Origin: Citrobacter sp. RHB25-C09
GTDB taxonomy: Bacteria; Pseudomonadota; Gammaproteobacteria; Enterobacterales; Enterobacteriaceae
Assembly: GCF_013836145.1 (NCBI RefSeq)
Contig: NZ_CP057483.1
Coordinates: forward strand, 2,852,001-2,916,000
Direction: 5' to 3'
DNA: 64,000 bases
Positions 57,388 to 64,000 of this stretch are shown here, piece after piece (the stretch's first letter is position 1; each line of letters opens with the position of its first letter). A program made the position numbers and the translations under genes. Below the pieces are notes generated by a model. The model did no database searches and was not told the origin of the DNA. It saw only the letters and a program-made list of their open reading frames with translations.

Positions 57388-57480
57388 AATCATTACCTTT
57401 TTGAGTAAGCCCTTGGGCAGAATGGTCCGAAAAAAATTATCAGAAAGAAAAAGCCGACAAGGAAATCTCAATAGGAACAA

Positions 57481-57775
57481 ATAATAAAAATATTACAGTA
57501 ACTGCTTCAGATAAATTCGTAACAAACCAGCTTTCATTAACGCATGATTAGCACCACATAGCAAGGTCTAGTTTTGTAAGTAAACAGTCACACTCTGTAG
57601 CAATAACCGTTCATCATTTCAGGGCTATGAAAAATGGTAAAGAGCGTGATTACTGGCAAAAAATTTGAAAAACCGCTCACTTAAAATTCCAGCTATGTTG
57701 AGACAGTACATATAAATACCAGATCTTTTTTGCTATTTGATGTATTGTTAAAGCCCATTTACACAGGAAAAGCCT
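57481..57775. other. Divergent leader region of the cold-shock cluster
   Basis: AT-rich spacer holding the promoters and long 5' leaders of the csp gene (left) and of the zinc-ribbon gene (right). I could not fix a promoter or a cold box with confidence. Confidence 0.4.
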
Positions 57776-57946
57776 ATGTCAGAACGTAAAGACTTAAAAT
57801 CACGCCGCAATTACCTTGTCACCTGTTCCTGCCCAAACTGCATTCAAGAATCGCAACACAGTTTCTCAAGAGTACAAAAAGGTGCTCTTTTAATCTGCCC
57901 GCATTGCAATAAGGTCTTCCAGACAAACGTCAAAGCGGTTGCCTGA
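57776..57946 (+). CDS. Small zinc-ribbon protein (56 aa)
   Basis: MSERKDLKSRRNYLVTCSCP, then LLICPHCNKVFQTN; the CSCPNC and CPHC pairs suggest a zinc ribbon. A CAGGAAA ribosome site precedes it. It belongs to the cold-shock cluster and may bind RNA; exact family not recognised. Confidence 0.6.
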   Translation: MSERKDLKSRRNYLVTCSCPNCIQESQHSFSRVQKGALLICPHCNKVFQTNVKAVA

Positions 57947-58217
57947 GAATTTCGCGAAACGTAAGGCCATTGGCATTCTGTTTTGCTAAGCCCGGCAGTG
58001 AAATTGTGCTGTTGGGTTAATTATGCTTCTCACTGCATATCTCCATCAGGGTGATCGTAGAAACAATGACCTGGATTTTCCGCTGCGGCAACGACATTCG
58101 TTTCCTGAGTACCTATAGCGCCATTCTCGATATAAAATGCCACCCTTAACCTTTTTAGTTGGCACGTATTGATTGCATCTGTATAGTGGTTTGGGTTATC
58201 AGCATTAAGGAATTTAT

Positions 58218-58430
58218 TTGTCCCGTAAAATGACAGGAATTGTCAAAACCTTTGACTGCAAAAGTGGCAAAGGGCTTATTACCCCCTCCGATGGTCGTAC
58301 CGATGTTCAGCTTCACGTTTCCGCCATTCACCTCCGTGATTCAGAAAAATTAATGCCAGGGCTACGCGTTGAGTTTTGTCGGATAAATGGTCTGCGTGGG
58401 CCATCAGCAGCAAATGTTTATCTCTCATGA
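58218..58430 (+). CDS. cspH: CspH-like cold-shock domain protein, TTG start
   Basis: A 70-residue protein closely matching E. coli CspH (MSRKMTGIVKTFDCKSGKG, ending GLRGPSAANVYLS). RNP motifs are degenerate (KGLITP, VQLHV) as in CspF/CspH. The start is a TTG at 58218 with AAGGA eight bases upstream, where E. coli has ATG; the internal ATG would remove four residues. Confidence 0.8.
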   Translation: MSRKMTGIVKTFDCKSGKGLITPSDGRTDVQLHVSAIHLRDSEKLMPGLRVEFCRINGLRGPSAANVYLS

Positions 58431-58691
58431 TCTGTTATGACACCTTTACTGCCGGATACGGGAATGTTGTACCATTGACCATGCAGGGCTGGCATGTATC
58501 AGCCCTTCAGACTTGCTTTTCTCTCAGAGCACCATCGCCCGTTCGCGTTTGACTTTCTACGTCTCGTGCAGGTTTTACTACGTACCCACACGTAATCTGG
58601 GGTAAAATTCCTGTACTCAACGCTGCCATGAACCTGGACGTTTCAGGCGCTAAAAACAATAATGATTCTAATAACATCTCGGGAGATGACT

Positions 58692-59339
58692 ATGCCTGAA
58701 GCAACGTCTTATCAGGTGCTGGTGGTAGACGATCACCCCCTTATGCGGCGCGGTATTCGTCAATTACTGGAGCTGGATCCAGCATTTGATGTGGTTGCCG
58801 AAGCCGGCGATGGTGCAACGGCGATTGATCTGGCGAACCGCCTTGAACCGGATTTGATCCTGCTAGATCTCAACATGAAAGGTCTGAGCGGTCTGGATAC
58901 GTTGAACGCCCTGCGCCGCGATGGTGTCACCGCACAAATCATTATTCTGACCGTGTCGGATTCCGCCAGTGATGTGTACGCCCTTATCGATGCTGGTGCC
59001 GATGGGTATTTGCTAAAAGACAGCGATCCGGAAGTGTTGTTGGATGCCATTCGCAAAGGCGCTAACGGCGGGAAGGTATTTAGCGAGCGCGTCAGTGAAT
59101 ATTTGCGCGAACGCGAGTTATTTGGCGAAGAAGAGGATCCGTTTAGCGTTCTTACTGAGCGTGAACTGGACGTTCTGCATGAACTGGCGCAAGGCCTGTC
59201 TAATAAGCAGATTGCCTCAGTGCTGAATATTTCTGAACAAACGGTGAAGGTGCATATTCGCAATTTGCTGCGTAAGCTCAACGTGCGCTCACGCGTCGCC
59301 GCGACCATTCTGTTCCTGCAAACCCGCGGGATGCAATAG
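58692..59339 (+). CDS. narP: Nitrate/nitrite response regulator NarP
   Basis: A 215-residue LuxR-type response regulator, E. coli length. Receiver domain with the phospho-acceptor Asp in LILLDLNMKG near residue 59, then a linker and a C-terminal helix-turn-helix (LTERELDVLHELAQGLSNKQ). NarP, phosphorylated by NarQ or NarX, controls nap, ccm and other anaerobic genes. It starts at MPEATSY with GGGAG upstream. Confidence 0.94.
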   Translation: MPEATSYQVLVVDDHPLMRRGIRQLLELDPAFDVVAEAGDGATAIDLANRLEPDLILLDLNMKGLSGLDTLNALRRDGVTAQIIILTVSDSASDVYALIDAGADGYLLKDSDPEVLLDAIRKGANGGKVFSERVSEYLRERELFGEEEDPFSVLTERELDVLHELAQGLSNKQIASVLNISEQTVKVHIRNLLRKLNVRSRVAATILFLQTRGMQ

Positions 59340-59349
59340 TAGTGTAAAT

Positions 59350-59418
59350 GCCCGATGGCGCTACGCTTATCAGGCCTACACGTAGGCCGGATAAGACGGA
59401 ATGCGTCGCCATCCGGCA
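59350..59418. repeat. REP/BIME element
   Basis: Two inverted REP units (GCCCGATGGCGCTACG and CGTCGCCATCCGGCA) flank CAGGCCTACACGTAGGCCGG. It lies between the convergent narP and ccmH genes and may stabilise their mRNAs. Confidence 0.85.
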
Positions 59419-59429
59419 TATTCCACGGT

Positions 59430-60482
59430 TTACTCTTTGTGCGGCGATAACGCCTGCATGGCCTGTGCGATACTGCGCTCAATAACCGCGCGACGCGTAT
59501 CGTTGGCCGGCAACATCTTCAGCATCATCTCCCATGCCGCAACGGCTTCGCCAAAACGCTCTTGTTCGAAGGCGTTAAAGGCGTACATGCTGAGCACTTT
59601 GACATTCGCCTGACCGCCGCTGACCAACTCGCGCAGCAACACCCCACCAAGTCGGTTATCATCCGGGTCGGATGAACGGGTTAGCGCCTCGGCATAGCCC
59701 AGCGCGGCATCATTGTTCTTTGGATCCAGGCGGTAAGCATTGGCATACGCCTCTGTCGCCGTGCTGGCATTGCCCAGCACCATGCCGATTCGCCCTAACA
59801 TGATCCAGCCATCGACGTTCGCCGCATCATCCTGCAAACGCGTACGCAGCCCCAGCGCGAGTCTCGTCATCTCTTCTTCATTGAGCGGCTGCGCTTTTGG
59901 ATCTAACGCGCGCTCCAGCAAAGCCGGCGCCTGCGCGGTTGCCTGCTGCCAGACTTTCACCTGCTGATAATTGCCTGTCTTGTAATAGCAGACGCCACCA
60001 ATAATCACAGCCATCACAATACCTGGCAGGTAAATCGCCATACCCGCACGTTTCCCCTCCAGTGTGGGGATCTCATCTGGATACGTCTCTTGCTCCAGGC
60101 GTACCCGGCGACGCGAGCGGGAATAAATCACCCAGCCACCAGCACCGATAGCCACAGCGGGAAGTACCCACAGCAAAATGGTCAGCGGCGTCAACGGCGG
60201 GTCGTAGGTCACGAAATTGCCGTAACGCGCCACCATGTAATCGACAATTTCCTGCTGGCTTTTCCCTTCCTGCATCAGCTCATACACTTTCTGCCGCAGG
60301 TCGGTGGCTATCATTGAGTTAGAGTCGGCGATATTGTTGTTCTGACATTTCGGGCAACGCAGCAGTACTGTGAGCTCGCGGAACTGCTGCTCCTGCGCCT
60401 CATCCTTAAATTGCATCACATCCGTCGCGGCCAGCGCGTTTGCCGAAAGCAGGAGCATCAGCGCGCCCAGTAAGATTCTCAT
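59430..60482 (-). CDS. ccmH: Cytochrome c maturation protein CcmH (with CcmI part)
   Basis: A 350-residue protein like E. coli CcmH. A signal/anchor segment ends near NALA; the redox motif LRCPKCQ is near residue 41; a helix follows near residue 105; the C-terminal ~200 residues carry TPR repeats (the CcmI part) that bind apocytochrome. It reduces apocytochrome cysteines and takes part in haem ligation with CcmF. Start chosen at MRILLGAL. Confidence 0.93.
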   Translation of the reverse strand: MRILLGALMLLLSANALAATDVMQFKDEAQEQQFRELTVLLRCPKCQNNNIADSNSMIATDLRQKVYELMQEGKSQQEIVDYMVARYGNFVTYDPPLTPLTILLWVLPAVAIGAGGWVIYSRSRRRVRLEQETYPDEIPTLEGKRAGMAIYLPGIVMAVIIGGVCYYKTGNYQQVKVWQQATAQAPALLERALDPKAQPLNEEEMTRLALGLRTRLQDDAANVDGWIMLGRIGMVLGNASTATEAYANAYRLDPKNNDAALGYAEALTRSSDPDDNRLGGVLLRELVSGGQANVKVLSMYAFNAFEQERFGEAVAAWEMMLKMLPANDTRRAVIERSIAQAMQALSPHKE

Positions 60483-61036
60483 TGCGCGGCCTCCTTGCTG
60501 TATTTTTCCCACAGCGGCTTAATTTCGCTTTCCCACACGCGGGCATTCAGATCGCCCGCATGGCGATAGCGGATGATCCCCTTACCGTCGATCAAGAACG
60601 TTTCCGGCGCGCCGTACACGCCCAGGTCCAGACCCAGCATTCCGTCGCCGTCGAACAAACTCAGCGCGTAGGGGTTTCCCAACTCTCTCAGCCAGGCAAC
60701 GGCTTTCTGCCGTTCATCTTTATAGTTCAGTCCCACGACGCGGATACCCTGCGCCGAAAGCTGATTAAGATACTGATGCTCGGCGCGGCAGGTTGGGCAC
60801 CAGGTCGCCCAGACGTTAAGCAGAACGGGTTTGCCCTGCGTCAGCACATCGGCTTCATAATGCTTGCCCGGGTTCTCCAGCGACTCGAGTCGAAACGTCG
60901 GCACCGGCTTACCAATAAGCGCCGATTCCAGATTCGTCGGCGTGTCCCCTTCCGCATTACGCGCCAGTTGCCACAACAGCGCCGCTGCGATAACAAGGAA
61001 AATCACAAGAGGGATCAAAAGTACGTTGCGCTTCAT
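60479..61036 (-). CDS. ccmG: Thiol:disulfide interchange protein CcmG (DsbE)
   Basis: A 185-residue membrane-anchored thioredoxin-like protein. The N-terminal helix spans residues 5-23 and the active site is WCPTC near residue 80. It keeps apocytochrome c or CcmH reduced, with electrons from DsbD. It overlaps ccmF and ccmH by 4 bp. Confidence 0.95.
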   Translation of the reverse strand: MKRNVLLIPLVIFLVIAAALLWQLARNAEGDTPTNLESALIGKPVPTFRLESLENPGKHYEADVLTQGKPVLLNVWATWCPTCRAEHQYLNQLSAQGIRVVGLNYKDERQKAVAWLRELGNPYALSLFDGDGMLGLDLGVYGAPETFLIDGKGIIRYRHAGDLNARVWESEIKPLWEKYSKEAAQ

Positions 61037-62976
61037 ACAGCCTCCGGCGCAGTTTTCTGCGGGTGAACACGCTTGCGATAGCGCGGATCAAACAGGCAGA
61101 GCAACCCGCCTAACGCCATCAACAGCCCACCCGTCCAAATCCAGCGAATAAACGGTTTGTAATACAGACGAACGGCCCACGCGCCGTTATCCAGTTCTTC
61201 GCCGAGCGCTGCGTACAGGTCACGGGTGATCCCGCCGTCAATTGCCGCTTCCGTCATCATTGAACTGGTACTGTTGTAATAACGTTTTTCCGCATGCAGC
61301 GTCGCTTCGGCTTTCCCGTCACGCGTTACGCCGATAATGGCCACACCGCCGCGATAGTTCGGCCCGGTAATATCTTTCACTTCGCGGAAGGTGAACTGAT
61401 AATCGTGAATTGCGACACTATCCCCGGCCTTCATGCGCACATCACGCTCAATGCTGTAATTCTGGCTGAAGGCGATACCGACGATCGTCACTGCAAGCCC
61501 GACGTGCGCTGCCACCATGCCCCAATAGCTGAGAGTCACCTTCGTCCCGCGTGAGATACGCAGCGCAACTTCTGCCATTGCCAGCACGAACACCCAGCAG
61601 GCCATTGCCAGACCAACCACCGTCATGGCGGCAATCTTGTTTTCAAACAGCCACGGCAACAGCAGTGACAGTACCAGGGTGCTGACAAAGGCAACGATCA
61701 TCAGCCCTCGTAATTTACGCGGGCGATCGCGCCCCCAGCGCACCAGCGGGCCAATGCCCAACAGCAGAGCAAACGGTGCCATCAGCCAGGTGAACATGGT
61801 GTTGAAGAACGGTTCACCGATGGAAATACTGCCCAGCCCCAGTTGCTTATGCACCAGCGGCAGCAGCGTGCCCAGCAGCACGACCAGCATGGCGGCAATC
61901 AGTAAAACGTTATTGCCGAGCAGCAGTGATTCACGCGACCAGAGCGCGTTGTTCACGCGTGAACGCACCTTATGCCCCCGCGTAGCGAACAACAGCAACG
62001 AACCGCCGATCACCAGCACCATAAAGGCCAGGATGAACATTCCACGCGACGGATCGGAGGCAAACGCATGTACCGACACCAGCACACCGGAGCGCACCAG
62101 GAAGGTGCCGAGCAAACAAAGCGAAAACGCGCAGATGGAGAGCAGCAGCGTCCACGCCTTAAAGCTGGCGCGCTGTTCCGTTACCGCCAGTGAGTGCATC
62201 AGAGCGGTTCCCACCAGCCACGGCATGAACGAGGCGTTCTCCACCGGGTCCCAGAACCACCAGCCGCCCCAGCCCAGTTCGTAATAGGCCCAGGCGGAAC
62301 CGAGTACGATGCCCAGCGTCAGAAACACCCACGCCGCCAGCGTCCACGGACGTGAAAAGCGGGCAAAAGTGCTGTCCAGGCGACCGCTCATCAACGCGGC
62401 AATGGCAAACGCAAAGGCCACCGAGAAACCCACGTAGCCCATATACAGTAACGGGGGATGGAAAATAAGACCGGGATCCTGAAGTAGCGGATTGAGATCG
62501 CGGCCTTCAATCGGGAAGTCAGGCAGCGTGCGTGAAAACGGATTTGAGGTGAACAGAATGAACAGCAAAAAGCCAACGCTGACCATCCCCATCACCGCCA
62601 GTACGCGGGCGACAATATCCAGCGGCATCCGCTGAGAAAATAGCGCAACGGCAAAGGTCCAGCCGCTCATCAGCAGGACCCACAGCAGCAGCGAGCCTTC
62701 ATGCGCGCCCCAGGTCGCCGCGACGCGATACCAGACCGGCAGTTGCGTATTCGAATTGCTGGCGACATAGGTGACGGTGAAATCGTTCACCACGAAGGCA
62801 TTGACCAGCACCATAAAGGCGCCCATCACCAGAATAAACAGCAGCCAGGCAAACGGTCTGGCCGACGCCATCATCCGAACGTCGCCACGCCCCACGCCCC
62901 ACAGCGGATAGATGGAGAGCAGCAACGCTACGCCCAGCGCCAGGCATAACAACGCATTGCCAATTTCAGGCATCAT
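61033..62976 (-). CDS. ccmF: Haem lyase subunit CcmF
   Basis: A 647-residue membrane protein with about 15 helices. The tryptophan-rich WWD motif (GGWWFWDPVENASF) is near residue 235. It receives haem from holo-CcmE and attaches it to apocytochrome c with CcmH. It overlaps ccmE and ccmG by 4 bp each. Confidence 0.95.
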   Translation of the reverse strand: MMPEIGNALLCLALGVALLLSIYPLWGVGRGDVRMMASARPFAWLLFILVMGAFMVLVNAFVVNDFTVTYVASNSNTQLPVWYRVAATWGAHEGSLLLWVLLMSGWTFAVALFSQRMPLDIVARVLAVMGMVSVGFLLFILFTSNPFSRTLPDFPIEGRDLNPLLQDPGLIFHPPLLYMGYVGFSVAFAFAIAALMSGRLDSTFARFSRPWTLAAWVFLTLGIVLGSAWAYYELGWGGWWFWDPVENASFMPWLVGTALMHSLAVTEQRASFKAWTLLLSICAFSLCLLGTFLVRSGVLVSVHAFASDPSRGMFILAFMVLVIGGSLLLFATRGHKVRSRVNNALWSRESLLLGNNVLLIAAMLVVLLGTLLPLVHKQLGLGSISIGEPFFNTMFTWLMAPFALLLGIGPLVRWGRDRPRKLRGLMIVAFVSTLVLSLLLPWLFENKIAAMTVVGLAMACWVFVLAMAEVALRISRGTKVTLSYWGMVAAHVGLAVTIVGIAFSQNYSIERDVRMKAGDSVAIHDYQFTFREVKDITGPNYRGGVAIIGVTRDGKAEATLHAEKRYYNSTSSMMTEAAIDGGITRDLYAALGEELDNGAWAVRLYYKPFIRWIWTGGLLMALGGLLCLFDPRYRKRVHPQKTAPEAV

Positions 62977-63452
62977 GATGCTTTATCCTTATAGACGCTT
63001 TCCGGACGGCGGTGGTTATCCTGCATCGCTTTTTCCACTTCCGGCGGGGTGTAGTTTTCATCATGTTTGGCGAGAACTTCTTTCGCCTGAATATGGTTTT
63101 TCTCACCCAGTTCGCCCTGTACTACCACACCCTGCCCTTCGCGGAACAGGTCTGGCAGAATGCCTTCGTAGGTCACATCCACCACACCTTCCGCATCATA
63201 GATGCTGAAAATGACCTTCAGCGACTGAGGATCGCGCTTCACGCTGCCGGGCATCACCATGCCGCCCACGCGCAATCGTTGCCCCACTTCCGGCATCTGC
63301 TGCGTCTCGCGTTTACCGTAGAGAATCTCTCCCGGCGTGTAGAACAGATCGATGTTAGCGCGCAGTGCATACAACACCAGCGTGATGGTCAGAGCCAGCC
63401 CCACCAGCACACCGCAGGCGATCCACAAACGGTTTCGACGACGAATATTCAT
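62973..63452 (-). CDS. ccmE: Haem chaperone CcmE
   Basis: A 159-residue periplasmic haem chaperone with one N-terminal anchor helix (about residues 8-28). The haem-binding histidine is in LAKHDENY near residue 130. It carries haem from CcmC to CcmF. It overlaps ccmD and ccmF by 4 bp. Confidence 0.95.
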   Translation of the reverse strand: MNIRRRNRLWIACGVLVGLALTITLVLYALRANIDLFYTPGEILYGKRETQQMPEVGQRLRVGGMVMPGSVKRDPQSLKVIFSIYDAEGVVDVTYEGILPDLFREGQGVVVQGELGEKNHIQAKEVLAKHDENYTPPEVEKAMQDNHRRPESVYKDKAS

Positions 63453-63661
63453 GCTGCCTCCTGCTGCGCCTGAGCCGCCTGCATCCGCGCCTCGCGTGCG
63501 CGCTGCTGAGCAACGTCACGCAAAATCGCCCGATGACGGGTTGCGGTATGAATAACCAGTATGCCCATTGGGATGACGCTCATCGCCACCGCCAGCCAGA
63601 CATAAAAGGCGTAACCGCCCATTGCAAAAAACTCGCTCCACGATGCAAATGCAGGGGTCAT
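63449..63661 (-). CDS. ccmD: Haem exporter subunit CcmD
   Basis: A 70-residue single-helix membrane protein: MTPAFASWSEFFAMGGYAFY, then a basic, alanine-rich cytoplasmic tail. It helps release holo-CcmE from CcmABC. The start at 63661 matches E. coli; the upstream extension overlaps ccmC. Confidence 0.9.
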   Translation of the reverse strand: MTPAFASWSEFFAMGGYAFYVWLAVAMSVIPMGILVIHTATRHRAILRDVAQQRAREARMQAAQAQQEAA

Positions 63662-64000
63662 TGGCGGCCTCTTTTTATAATCAGTTCGCTCACCCACGGG
63701 CGGCGTTTTTCCATCATCAGAATCAGGTTACGCATGCGCATCAGCGTCAGCGTAATGAACATCAGCAGGTAGCCGATAATCGCCAGGCGCAGCGGTGTGC
63801 GCATCGCCGGGTCAATACTCTGTTGCATTCGGGTCGAGCCCTGATGCAGGGTGTTCCACCATTCAACTGAATAGTGGATGATTGGCAGGTTAACTACGCC
63901 AATCAGCACCAGAATACCCGCCGCACGCCCCGCCATTTTACGGTCATCAAAGGCATGCCAGAGGGCGATGGCACCGACATAGAGAAACAGCAGCACCAGT
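63658..64000 (-). CDS. ccmC: Haem exporter protein CcmC, C-terminal part
   Basis: The last ~113 codons of CcmC; the rest lies beyond the window. Conserved pieces: FLYVGAIALWHAFDDRK, and NLPIIHYSVEWWNTLHQG. CcmC loads haem on to CcmE with CcmD. It overlaps ccmD by 4 bp. Confidence 0.93.
   Translation of the reverse strand, partial: LVLLFLYVGAIALWHAFDDRKMAGRAAGILVLIGVVNLPIIHYSVEWWNTLHQGSTRMQQSIDPAMRTPLRLAIIGYLLMFITLTLMRMRNLILMMEKRRPWVSELIIKRGRQ

Noticed and set aside
58066..58149. 27-codon frame upstream of the CspH-like gene
   Set aside because: Very short and without a convincing ribosome site; could be part of the csp leader, so not called.

Overview
The window is a chromosomal segment of an enterobacterium close to Citrobacter, Salmonella and Escherichia, carrying one complete-looking prophage. 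The core genes follow the E. coli order (yeiR-lpxT-mepS-pdeN-yejABEF-yejG-bcr-rsuA-radD-rplY-yejK-yejL-yejM-proL, then narP-ccmHGFEDC) with products of near-identical length. The proteins differ from K-12 often enough that this is not E. coli; Citrobacter is my best guess, but the genus is an inference.

Left core (1-17734): a zinc-GTPase tail, lipid A 1-diphosphate synthase, a murein endopeptidase, a c-di-GMP phosphodiesterase, the YejABEF peptide/microcin C importer, an MFS drug pump, a 16S rRNA pseudouridine synthase, the RadD helicase, ribosomal protein L25, a nucleoid protein and the YejM/LapC regulator of LPS synthesis. Right core (about 56200-64000): a small-protein and cold-shock cluster (csp, a YmcF-like protein, a zinc-ribbon protein, a CspH-like protein), the nitrate/nitrite regulator NarP, and the cytochrome c maturation operon read leftward.

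The prophage (17764-56196, about 38.4 kb) is inserted in the 3' end of tRNA-Pro(GGG). A 52-bp exact repeat (attL/attR) flanks it. It is a mosaic of the SfV / phiP27 / ST64B type: a lambdoid early region, an HK97-like head module and a Mu-like contractile tail. Going inward from attR there is a two-gene accessory operon, integrase, excisionase, an early operon (exonuclease, YfdQ, small genes, structured leader RNA) from a PL-like promoter, CI, Cro, a CII/YmfL-like activator, an O-like replication protein with internal iterons, a Dam-type methylase, a LexA-like DNA-binding protein, RusA, an antirepressor, a DUF968 nuclease and antiterminator Q. Late genes then run leftward: methyltransferase, holin, endolysin, Rz/Rz1, HNH, TerS, TerL, portal, protease, capsid, connectors, sheath, tube, frameshifted chaperone, tape measure, baseplate and tail fibre. 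The attL end carries an SOS-controlled pair (a UmuD'-like and a DinI-like gene) and three tandem repeats that look like integrase arm sites.

The most interesting parts are: the self-contained operon between int and attR, encoding a three-helix membrane protein and a small partner; two independently controlled 'moron' genes (26556-27047 and 43089-43679); a Gin/Hin-type invertible tail-fibre cassette with no visible invertase, whose alternative arm is broken by a 10-bp duplication; a structured, C4-like leader RNA next to PL; and a directly encoded UmuD'-like protein without its catalytic serine. All calls come from reading the sequence; no database search was possible.
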